DNA of 64,000 nucleotides. It comes from an uncultured Bacilli bacterium (GTDB lineage Bacteria; Bacillota_I; Bacilli_A; RF39; UBA660). The notes beneath the pieces were generated by a model. It saw only the letters and a program-made list of their open reading frames with translations. It was not told where the DNA came from and did no database searches. Of this stretch, positions 9,515-16,317 are shown piece by piece. The translations under genes and the position numbers were made by a program. Location: contig CAKPMH010000002.1 of the NCBI GenBank assembly GCA_934167935.1, forward strand, positions 11,595-75,594, given 5' to 3'. Numbering within the stretch: the stretch's first letter is position 1; each line of letters starts with the position of its first letter.

Positions 9515-11338
9515 TTATTTTGTCATTATGTCACATATTAAATTACTTATTTCTGTTGGATTTTCTATCTCAAGTCCATCTATTAATCTTGCCATATCAT
9601 ATAAAACTTTAGCATATTTATAAAGTTCTTCTTTATTTTCTTTATAAAGTGTTTCAAGTTTTTCTTTTATCTTATGGTTTTCATTTATTTCAAGTATTGT
9701 TTCTGCTTTCACACCACTTTTTGTTGGCATTGCATTTAATACTTGTTCCATCTTTGTTGATATTTCTCCTTTTGATTTCAAACATACAGGGTGTGTTTTT
9801 AATTTTCCTGTAAATTTGACTTCTGAAATGTTTAATTTTTCTTTTATATAATCTAACATTTCTTTATCTTTTTCATTTAATTTTTCTGTTTTTTCTTTTT
9901 CATCTTTATCTTCTAGGTCAAGGTTTTCATCGCATACATTTATGAATTTTTTATTTTCATAACTATTTAACATGTTAATTGTAAACTCATCTATATAATC
10001 TGTTAAATAAAGTATATCATATCCTTTTTCTTTTACTTGTTCTACTTGTGGCATTGCATCTATTTTTGCTACTGATTGACCACTAGCATAATAAATACTT
10101 TCTTGATCTTTCAAATCTTCAACATATTCTTTTAATGTTATTAAAGTATTTTTTTTGCTTGAATGGAACATGAGTAAATCTTTTAATTTATCTTTATCCA
10201 TTCCATAATTATTATAAACACCATACTTAAGTTGTATACCAAATATTTTATAAAATTTAATATATTCTTCTTTCTGTTGTTCTAACATATTATGTAGTTC
10301 TTTTAATATTTTTGCTTCTATGTTATTTGCAATTACTTTTAAATTTTTTGTTTGTTGTAACATTTCTCTTGATATATTTAATGATATATCTTCTGTATCC
10401 ACAACTCCTTTTACAAATGACAAATAATCTGGAAGCAGATCACTACATTTTTCCATTATAAGTACACCATTTGAATATAAATTTAATCCTTTTTCATATT
10501 CTTTATTATAAAAATCATATGGTGTATGTGAAGGTATAAATAGTATTGAATTATAACTTACTACTCCTTCTACATTTGTATGTATTACTTTAAGTGGTTT
10601 TTCATAATCATAAAATTTATCTGTATAAAAATCATTATATTCTTCTTCTTTTATTTTTGATTTGTTTCTTTTCCATAGTGGGATCATACTATTTAAGGTT
10701 TCTTCTTTTTTATCCTTATCATTCATTATAATTGGATAACTTATATAATCTGAATATTTTTTTATTAATTCTTTTATTTTATATTCTTCTAAATATTCAC
10801 TATATTTTACATCTTCTGTATCTTCTTTTATATGAAGAATTATATCTGTTCCAATTGTATCCTTTTCTGCTTTTTCTATTTGATATCCATCTATTCCTTT
10901 TGATATCCATTTATTTGCTTCATTATCTAATGATTTAGATATTACTTCTATTTCATCACTTACCATAAATGCTGAATAAAATCCTACTCCAAATTGACCA
11001 ATTATATCAATCTTTTTAGAATCATTCATTTCTTTAAATGATAATGAACCACTTTTAGCAATTGTTCCTAAATTGTTTTCTAATTCGTCTTTAGTCATTC
11101 CAATACCATTATCGGATATTTTAAGCAATCTTTTTTCTTTATCAATTTCTATTTTTATCTTTAGATCATTTTTCTTTACTTTTATATCTTTGTCAGTTAA
11201 GGAATTATAATATAACTTATCTAAGGCATCACTTGCATTTGATATTATCTCCCTTAGAAATATATCATTGTTTGTATAAATTGAGTTAATCATTAAATCT
11301 AGCAACCTTTTTGATTCTGACTTAAACTGTTTCTTCAT
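9515..11338 (-). CDS. htpG: Hsp90-family chaperone HtpG
   Basis: The 607-residue protein has the GHKL ATPase N-domain with NDIFLREIISNASDALDKL (catalytic Glu and Mg-binding Asn), DNGIGM, and the GQFGVGFYSAFMV lid. The middle domain contains the SREMLQQ catalytic loop and there is a standard C-terminal dimerisation domain. It is a cytoplasmic ATP-dependent chaperone. The start at 11338 (MKKQFKSES) has AGGAGGAA just upstream; the 12 extra residues of the longer frame would lie in the leader. It forms an operon with hsp20 under a CIRCE element that overlaps the promoter. Confidence 0.96.
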   Translation of the reverse strand: MKKQFKSESKRLLDLMINSIYTNNDIFLREIISNASDALDKLYYNSLTDKDIKVKKNDLKIKIEIDKEKRLLKISDNGIGMTKDELENNLGTIAKSGSLSFKEMNDSKKIDIIGQFGVGFYSAFMVSDEIEVISKSLDNEANKWISKGIDGYQIEKAEKDTIGTDIILHIKEDTEDVKYSEYLEEYKIKELIKKYSDYISYPIIMNDKDKKEETLNSMIPLWKRNKSKIKEEEYNDFYTDKFYDYEKPLKVIHTNVEGVVSYNSILFIPSHTPYDFYNKEYEKGLNLYSNGVLIMEKCSDLLPDYLSFVKGVVDTEDISLNISREMLQQTKNLKVIANNIEAKILKELHNMLEQQKEEYIKFYKIFGIQLKYGVYNNYGMDKDKLKDLLMFHSSKKNTLITLKEYVEDLKDQESIYYASGQSVAKIDAMPQVEQVKEKGYDILYLTDYIDEFTINMLNSYENKKFINVCDENLDLEDKDEKEKTEKLNEKDKEMLDYIKEKLNISEVKFTGKLKTHPVCLKSKGEISTKMEQVLNAMPTKSGVKAETILEINENHKIKEKLETLYKENKEELYKYAKVLYDMARLIDGLEIENPTEISNLICDIMTK

Positions 11339-11378
11339 CTCATTCCTCCTTTTGTTGACTTTCCTTATCAACAATTAT

Positions 11379-11407
11379 GTTATACCACTATTTTTAGCAC
11401 TTGTCAA
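11379..11407 (-). promoter_or_regulatory. sigma-A promoter of htpG-hsp20
   Basis: On the minus strand the -35 TTGACA (11402-11407) and the -10 TATAAC (11379-11384) are separated by exactly 17 bases. The -35 box lies inside the spacer of the CIRCE operator, so repressor binding would directly block polymerase. Confidence 0.85.
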
Positions 11408-11420
11408 GTGTGAGTGCTAA
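11394..11420. promoter_or_regulatory. CIRCE operator (HrcA binding site)
   Basis: TTAGCACTT, a nine-base spacer and GAGTGCTAA match the CIRCE consensus TTAGCACTC-N9-GAGTGCTAA with one mismatch. HrcA binds this element and represses heat-shock genes at normal temperature. Here it covers the -35 region of htpG. Confidence 0.93.
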
Positions 11421-11437
11421 AAAATAATTAAAAAAAA

Positions 11438-12277
11438 TTATATTTCTTTTTTTTCTAGGAAATATACAATTATAAATCCTATTATAAATAATACTATTGA
11501 TATAATTATTTCTTGCATTTCATATGTTTTAGATAATGTATCTTTAAATAGCAATATTATTGATGTAATAGCAAATCCTATTATTGAATAATAAGTTTTC
11601 GTTTTATGATTCTTAAATAAGTAATTTATTAATTTTGATATTAAATATATTCCTAGTAATAATCCTATTAAAAAAGGAATTAGTATAAATAAATTATTTT
11701 CTAGATTAGTTACATTAAATATATCACCAAGTGATGTTATTACTATATCATAATATCCTATTATCATAAGTAATGCTGTTCCACATATTCCAGGTGTTAC
11801 GGTTGCAAAAGCATCTATAAATCCTGATATTATAAGCAATAAAACTGTTATTGGATTTTTATCTAAATTTCCTTCGTTTACTCCAAAATCTAGGCTTGAT
11901 ACTATTACTAGAATTGCCACTACAATAATAGCGCACATTATATTTTGTTTTTCTATTTTTATTCCTTTTACCTTATTAAATAATGGTTTTATTCCTCCTG
12001 CCATCATTCCTATAAATAACATCATTGTTGGTAAATAATAATTATCTAAGCATCTTTTTATAATATTGCTACCAAATATTATTGCAAGTAATATACTAGT
12101 TCCAAGTATAATCATAAATTTTAAATTTCTTGATAATTCTTTTTTTATATTGCTTATAGTATTTAGAGCTTTTTCATATACTCCAAACATCATAGCAAAC
12201 ATTGCTCCACTTACTCCTGGAATTATTTTTCCTATTCCTATTATAAATCCTTCTATAAATAGTTTTATATCTTTCAT
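11438..12277 (-). CDS. DUF368 family undecaprenyl-phosphate translocase (PopT-like)
   Basis: The 279-residue polytopic membrane protein has about eight hydrophobic segments. It contains two repeated PG[VI][SC]G signatures (IIPGVSGAMFAM near residue 20 and VTPGICGTALL near residue 160), the internal-repeat hallmark of the DUF368 family. Members of this family have been shown to recycle the lipid carrier undecaprenyl phosphate across the membrane, alongside DedA proteins. This suits a genome with extensive peptidoglycan and exopolysaccharide export. It is divergent in control from htpG because the CIRCE promoter lies between them. Confidence 0.85.
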   Translation of the reverse strand: MKDIKLFIEGFIIGIGKIIPGVSGAMFAMMFGVYEKALNTISNIKKELSRNLKFMIILGTSILLAIIFGSNIIKRCLDNYYLPTMMLFIGMMAGGIKPLFNKVKGIKIEKQNIMCAIIVVAILVIVSSLDFGVNEGNLDKNPITVLLLIISGFIDAFATVTPGICGTALLMIIGYYDIVITSLGDIFNVTNLENNLFILIPFLIGLLLGIYLISKLINYLFKNHKTKTYYSIIGFAITSIILLFKDTLSKTYEMQEIIISIVLFIIGFIIVYFLEKKEI

Positions 12278-12360
12278 ATTCTACCTCGCTATATATTAGT
12301 ATATCAAAGTTATTATATTTTTTATTATTTTTTTATATTCATTTACATTTATTTACAAAT

Positions 12361-12386
12361 TAAAAGAAAACTATTTTGAGTTTTCC
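12361..12386 (-). terminator. terminator downstream of the prepilin-like paralog
   Basis: GAAAACT (12366-12372) pairs with AGTTTTC (12379-12385) with a six-base loop, followed by U residues on the minus strand. Confidence 0.65.
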
Positions 12387-12407
12387 TTTGGCATAAATAA
12401 CTATATT

Positions 12408-13454
12408 TTATTTAAGATTTACTTTATCAACAGTAATAACTGGACGAATTTCTGGAGATGTTGTATTTATAGTATATGCTACTATTCTACCTTCATCAAA
12501 TACTCCCCAAGCATAATAATCAGTTGCACTATATCCTAAAGCTCTACTAGAAGTCCAATATCCAAAGTGAGATCCATCACTATTATTTGGGCATCCAGAA
12601 TTTTCACAAACTGTACTTGTTCTATCAAATATCCATCCGAATTTTTTGAATGAAAATCCTTCATCTTTTAAATTTACTGTTGAATCAAATGTTGTATTGC
12701 CTGTTATAGTTGCAATTTCATCTGCTGATATCAATCTTTTATCTCCTATCCAATTTACTGTTTCTTTTTCTAATTCATCTTTTACTTCTGACATATATTT
12801 ATAATCTATAGAACCTGTCCCAGAATTCCAAGCTACACCTTCTTTTATATTATGATCCAAAAGTAAATTTATTTTAGAAGAATTTTCTCCTTCATCTAAA
12901 AACGCATACCATTTCATACAACCAGTTTTAACACCGGTATAACTATTAGAAGCCACATAATTATCACATTTTTTACCTGTTATAGGATCTAAATAAATAA
13001 TATCTCCATTAGAATATGTTTGATAAGTTATTGGTTCTTTTTCTGGTGTATTCGATTCTTCTTTTCCATTTTCTCCACATGCATTTCCTTTTATAGTGGC
13101 TTCTTTTCCATTATAATATACACTATAATTATTTATACATAATGTTGCTTCTGTTACTCTTCCTTTTTCTATTGTAACACTTCCACTTGTTGGTTTGATT
13201 CCTTTTACTTTTACTAAACTATTTATTGTTGAAACTTCTCCTGTTGCTATTGTTGGATATTTTGTACTATCTATTCCAGACATTGAATTGCTATATTCTA
13301 TAGCTTCTATATATCCATATGCTGAATCTTTTGCCGCACCCTTTTTAGCATTATTTATCATATTTAAAATAATTGGTGTTGCTATTAATGCTATAACTGC
13401 TAAAATTACTATAACTGCAAGTAATTCTATTAATGTAAAACCTTTTCTTTTTAT
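12408..13454 (-). CDS. prepilin-like variable-domain protein, paralog with ATA at the start position
   Basis: The open frame runs from an ATA codon at 13452-13454, which occupies the place of ATG in the neighbouring paralog and follows a GAGGGA-type ribosome site. The 348-residue product would begin (I)KRKGFTLIELLAVIVILAVI, a type IV prepilin cleavage site and hydrophobic helix. Residues 32-127 are identical to the paralog. The C-terminal half is a C-type-lectin-like domain ending AWGVFDEGRIVAYTI..PEIRPVITVD. Its codons are AT-rich and show no match to the nearby template repeat, so it is not a recent product of mutagenesis. No other start exists before an in-frame stop; the next ATG (13361) would lose the export signal. 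It is either a start-codon-disabled pseudogene or uses AUA. Confidence 0.7.
   Translation of the reverse strand: MKRKGFTLIELLAVIVILAVIALIATPIILNMINNAKKGAAKDSAYGYIEAIEYSNSMSGIDSTKYPTIATGEVSTINSLVKVKGIKPTSGSVTIEKGRVTEATLCINNYSVYYNGKEATIKGNACGENGKEESNTPEKEPITYQTYSNGDIIYLDPITGKKCDNYVASNSYTGVKTGCMKWYAFLDEGENSSKINLLLDHNIKEGVAWNSGTGSIDYKYMSEVKDELEKETVNWIGDKRLISADEIATITGNTTFDSTVNLKDEGFSFKKFGWIFDRTSTVCENSGCPNNSDGSHFGYWTSSRALGYSATDYYAWGVFDEGRIVAYTINTTSPEIRPVITVDKVNLK
13069..13367 (-). repeat. 299-bp identical direct repeat, copy 1 (prepilin constant region)
   Basis: Base-by-base comparison shows complete identity with 15861-16159, including synonymous sites. It encodes the constant N-terminal half after the prepilin helix. 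Similarity continues at a lower level (a few differences) to about 13450. Confidence 0.95.
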
Positions 13455-13474
13455 ATTATCCCTCTTATTTTATA

Positions 13475-13491
13475 TTACACTAAGAGTGTAA
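13475..13491. promoter_or_regulatory. palindrome upstream of the prepilin-like paralog
   Basis: TTACAC and GTGTAA are separated by five bases, just upstream of the ATA-start gene. It could be an operator or a small hairpin in the leader; nothing else identifies it. Confidence 0.35.
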
Positions 13492-13535
13492 CACGTATTA
13501 ATTTCTTTTTCAATATATAAATTACACACACACGA

Positions 13536-13560
13536 AAAAAACAAATTTTTTTGTTTTTTA
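13536..13560 (-). terminator. terminator after the DUF4143-type pseudogene
   Basis: AAAAAACAAA pairs with TTTGTTTTTT around a short loop, overlapping the stop codon at 13558, with U residues on the minus strand. Confidence 0.55.
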
Positions 13561-14155
13561 TAAATCTATTCTTCCTGTTAAAAAATCTAATACACTTATT
13601 TGTTTTATTCCTTCATAATTATTTGTATCATAGTCAAGTGTTATTATATATTTTGGATAATTATCTTTTATATTTTTTAATGGTGTTAGTTCTCTATTTA
13701 ATGCATTTTCATCTCTTACTGATAGTGCTACTTGAATATATTTTATTCCATCATTATTTTTTATCACAAAATCTATTTCTTGATCATCATATTTACCTAT
13801 ATATATATCATATTTTCTTCTTTTTAATTCTAAAAATATTATATTTTCAAGAATGTTACCATAATCTTTAACTTCCCCTAATAAATAATTTCTTATTAAA
13901 TTCTTATCTTCTGACAAATTAATTAAATAAGGAAAACCGCCTTCTTGAATATAATCATTATATTTTTTTGCTCATTATCACTTCCATAATAATCTAAATA
14001 TTCTTTAAAAGATAATGGTAATATATGTATTTGCATATATCTACCTGTAAGATATGTTGCAAGTTCTTATAAAATTGTCCATACTTTATTATTACTACAC
14101 AATTTATATTTTCTCTTTTTAAATTACTATGTATATCTATTAACTTCGTTTTATC
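13558..14155 (-). pseudogene. remnant of an AAA ATPase with DUF4143 C-terminal domain
   Basis: The intact part (13917-13558, 119 residues) is the C-terminal domain of the common gut ATPase family. It contains KNLIRNYLLGEVKDYG, ENIIFLELKRRKYDIYIGK and QEIDFVI, the last being a nuclease-like E-x-D-F motif. Upstream in other frames, TGRYMQIHILPLSFKEYLDYYG and QEGGFPYLINLSEDK are recognisable. The N-terminal Walker A half is gone, and at least one frameshift separates the pieces. Short ACACACACG repeats flank it (13526-13534 and 14171-14179). It lies between the two prepilin-like genes and is probably an insertion scar unrelated to their function. Confidence 0.75.
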
Positions 14156-14193
14156 ACCTTAGTAATATTAACACACACGTTGTCAAGAAAAAA

Positions 14194-14262
14194 GAAAAAA
14201 AATACAGATTTCTCATTTACCAGATTTTCATTACTTACTAATCTAGAAATGTCTGTATTTTG
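14194..14262 (-). terminator. strong terminator closing the template-repeat transcript
   Basis: AATACAGA plus TTTCT (14201-14213) pairs with AGAAA plus TCTGTATT (14245-14259) with a two-base bulge. The minus-strand transcript then runs into at least eight U. The plus strand also has a weaker U run, so it may work in both directions. Confidence 0.75.
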
Positions 14263-14352
14263 TTTTAAGCATTTATTACTATTGCTTGGGAAGTAGAAAT
14301 TGTTTTCTATAGCTTTTATATAACCTTAGTCATTTTTAAGTTTTATAGAAAT

Positions 14353-14439
14353 CTGGGCGGACACCGTTAGTGTTAGTCACGGCGTTGTTGTTAGCGTTAC
14401 CATCATTGTTGACGTTCCAAGTGTTAGAGGTACTAGTAT
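14353..14439 (-). repeat. template repeat (TR) of a DGR-like cassette
   Basis: Read on the minus strand, the 87 bases would encode a peptide dominated by Asn codons (AAC or AAT), ending in GVRP. They match 14593-14682 and 15220-15309 inside the prepilin gene. The last 32 bases (14353-14384, GC-rich, ending GTCCGCCCAG) are identical to the first variable copy, as expected for an initiation-of-homology region. The core then differs mainly at adenines. About 41 of 87 bases are G or C, far above the surroundings. A TAA follows a few codons after the repeat, so it could also be the stub of a third target gene. Confidence 0.82.
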
Positions 14440-14450
14440 TTCTACACCCT

Positions 14451-14473
14451 ACACTTTCGAGTTACGAAAGTGT
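14451..14473. other. perfect 9-bp hairpin beside the template repeat
   Basis: ACACTTTCG (14451-14459) and CGAAAGTGT (14465-14473) form a perfect stem around a five-base loop, with no U tract. It lies between the prepilin stop codon and the template repeat. DGR targets of phage BPP-1 need a hairpin near the variable repeat, so a similar role is possible here. Confidence 0.7.
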
Positions 14474-14507
14474 GTATTACTTCGATTTAATTTTATTATT
14501 TTACCAT

Positions 14508-14513
14508 ATTATA
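14508..14513 (-). promoter_or_regulatory. possible -10 box of the template RNA
   Basis: A perfect TATAAT on the minus strand just after the prepilin stop codon. No convincing -35 box lies 17 bases upstream, so it remains a candidate. Confidence 0.4.
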
Positions 14514-14521
14514 TTTTCTTT

Positions 14522-16246
14522 TTATATTTCATATGGACTTGACCATGTACCATTTCCTTTAGAAATGGTAAGATTAGTATCTACTTTTATAACTGGGCGG
14601 ACACCGTTAGTGTTAGTCACGGCGAAGTAGTGGTTAGCTAGCCCACCTTCGCGGACGGTCCAAGCGATAGAGGTACTAGTATATTTATTCATTGTCCAAT
14701 ATATTTCTGCATTCTTAACACAACTCGTCTTTGTATAATTACTTGTTAATATTGTTGATGATTGTCCTGATAACATTTCTCCTACTCTTATTAATCCGAC
14801 TTTGGCTTTTATTCCTGTTTCTTCTGTTTCTTCAAGTGGTGTTTTATATGTATATCCCTCACCTATTGCAGTTCCTTGATACCATGTTGTTTCTTTTATT
14901 TTAGTTGAATTATTTAATCCTAACCATGTTAATACATCTCCATTTAATTTGGCTCCTATTCCTGATGTTGTTGTAAATGTATTATCACTTCCATAAGCGA
15001 CATCTGTATCATAATAGCCATCATATATTAGTTTTACTCCATCGCTATCTTTACTTACTACTCTATATGTTTTTCCTTCTAATTTTACATATTCTCCACT
15101 TGTTACTATATTACTTATTGTTCCTGTTTTATCACTTGTTTTATCTTCAGCTAATACATAATAACTTAAAGAGGTACCATCACCTTCTGTGATGGTAGAA
15201 GTAGCTTCGACATTTATAACTGGGCGGACCCCATTAGCATTAGAAACGTCTTCGTAGTTGTCAGCGTCACCATTAGAGTTGACGCTCCAAGCGCGAGATG
15301 TACTATATGGTGTCATTGTCCAAAAAAATTGCCCTATATTTAAATAAGATGAAGAAAGGCTTGCTAAATAATATTCATCATATGATATTAATCCGACTTT
15401 GGCTTTTACTTCTTTTCCACTTGTACATATTGTTCTTACTGTATCATCTGTTAAATCGGATTCTATAGTTTCACTACAGAAATAATTTCCTTCTTTTATT
15501 ATACTTTTTGTACTATTTAAATGACCTAAAAAATATGTGTTTAACCAATCATGTATATAATCTTTATTTGTGGCATATTTATTTGTGGCATACCACCATC
15601 CTACTGTATTAGATGCTCCATAAGGAATTGATGTTACATTTTCATCTGTTATTAATCTCACTGTATTATCACTATTTATTCCCATTATTCTCCACATAAA
15701 TCCGTTATACCATATATAGTTATTTGTAGAGGCTCCTTTTATATAACATCCTCCCATATATTGATATGTTGTTCCATCTGTTTTACAAGCATTATTTTCA
15801 TATACTAATGATTTTGCTTTATCTAGTATTGTACTATTTTTAATTACTATATCTTCTTCTTTTTCTCCACATGCATTTCCTTTTATAGTGGCTTCTTTTC
15901 CATTATAATATACACTATAATTATTTATACATAATGTTGCTTCTGTTACTCTTCCTTTTTCTATTGTAACACTTCCACTTGTTGGTTTGATTCCTTTTAC
16001 TTTTACTAAACTATTTATTGTTGAAACTTCTCCTGTTGCTATTGTTGGATATTTTGTACTATCTATTCCAGACATTGAATTGCTATATTCTATAGCTTCT
16101 ATATATCCATATGCTGAATCTTTTGCCGCACCCTTTTTAGCATTATTTATCATATTTAATATGATTGGTGTTGTGATTAATGCTATAACTGCTAAAATTA
16201 CTATAACTGCAAGTAATTCTATTAATGTAAAACCTTTTCTTTTCAT
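14522..16246 (-). CDS. prepilin-like surface protein with two DGR-type variable lectin domains
   Basis: The 574-residue protein begins KRKGFTLIELLAVIVILAVI, a classic type IV prepilin cleavage/methylation motif with its hydrophobic helix. A constant segment runs to about residue 130. Two tandem C-type-lectin-like domains follow (about 145-350 and 365-565). Each ends in a W-x-V ... GVRPVI block typical of DGR target proteins. These blocks hold VR2 (15220-15309) and VR1 (14593-14682), GC-rich islands in otherwise AT-rich coding sequence. The protein would be exported, processed by a prepilin peptidase and displayed on the surface as a variable binding protein; the ligand is unknown. The start has AAAGAGGT upstream. 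No other pilus genes are in the window. Confidence 0.88.
   Translation of the reverse strand: MKRKGFTLIELLAVIVILAVIALITTPIILNMINNAKKGAAKDSAYGYIEAIEYSNSMSGIDSTKYPTIATGEVSTINSLVKVKGIKPTSGSVTIEKGRVTEATLCINNYSVYYNGKEATIKGNACGEKEEDIVIKNSTILDKAKSLVYENNACKTDGTTYQYMGGCYIKGASTNNYIWYNGFMWRIMGINSDNTVRLITDENVTSIPYGASNTVGWWYATNKYATNKDYIHDWLNTYFLGHLNSTKSIIKEGNYFCSETIESDLTDDTVRTICTSGKEVKAKVGLISYDEYYLASLSSSYLNIGQFFWTMTPYSTSRAWSVNSNGDADNYEDVSNANGVRPVINVEATSTITEGDGTSLSYYVLAEDKTSDKTGTISNIVTSGEYVKLEGKTYRVVSKDSDGVKLIYDGYYDTDVAYGSDNTFTTTSGIGAKLNGDVLTWLGLNNSTKIKETTWYQGTAIGEGYTYKTPLEETEETGIKAKVGLIRVGEMLSGQSSTILTSNYTKTSCVKNAEIYWTMNKYTSTSIAWTVREGGLANHYFAVTNTNGVRPVIKVDTNLTISKGNGTWSSPYEI
14593..14682 (-). repeat. variable repeat VR1 (C-terminal lectin domain)
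   Basis: 90 bases align with the template repeat: 32 identical bases at the 3' side, 14 identical at the 5' side, and one extra codon in the core. By hand I count 14 substitutions in the core, 11 at template adenines (to G, C or T). The altered codons give Ile, Ala, Thr, Arg, Gly, Leu, His and Tyr where the template has mainly Asn, Thr and Asp. Confidence 0.85.
15220..15309 (-). repeat. variable repeat VR2 (first lectin domain)
   Basis: 90 bases align with the template repeat and VR1 in the internal lectin domain. Eleven of 18 substitutions relative to the template fall on adenines. The remaining differences, mostly third positions near the 3' end, suggest an older copy or a slightly different template. 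It is the same length as VR1 and also has one codon more than the template. Confidence 0.78.
15861..16159 (-). repeat. 299-bp identical direct repeat, copy 2 (prepilin constant region)
   Basis: Identical at every base to 13069-13367. Complete identity at synonymous positions between two genes whose C-terminal halves differ entirely points to recent duplication or gene conversion. Confidence 0.95.
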
Positions 16247-16317
16247 ATTTTACCTCTTTCTATTTTTTCTATATTAATAATACATTATTTTTTAGATTAT
16301 TTCAATATTTTATGTTG

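Larger units (their letters stand above)
14195..14500 (-). ncRNA. putative template RNA of a diversity-generating retroelement
   Basis: This stretch of about 300 bases has no credible protein. It has a -10 box (TATAAT at 14508-14513 on the minus strand), a perfect 9-bp hairpin at 14451-14473, the 87-bp template-like repeat (14353-14439), about 90 bases of spacer and a strong terminator. That order resembles DGR template RNAs, where the repeat is followed by a structured spacer used for priming. No clear -35 box is seen, and read-through from the prepilin gene is also possible. Expression and boundaries are inference. Confidence 0.6.

Noticed and set aside
12408..13361. Translation of the prepilin paralog from the internal ATG at 13361
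   Set aside because: This start lies inside the conserved hydrophobic helix region, has no ribosome site and would remove the prepilin signal that is intact in the DNA upstream.
14370..14630. 86-residue plus-strand frame across the template repeat and VR1
   Set aside because: No ribosome site or family; it reads through a hairpin and the antisense of two related repeats, so the open frame is a by-product of their composition.
14353..14682. CRISPR array explanation of the repeats
   Set aside because: Only three copies of about 90 bases, two within a gene and in coding frame, with no regular spacers and no cas genes.
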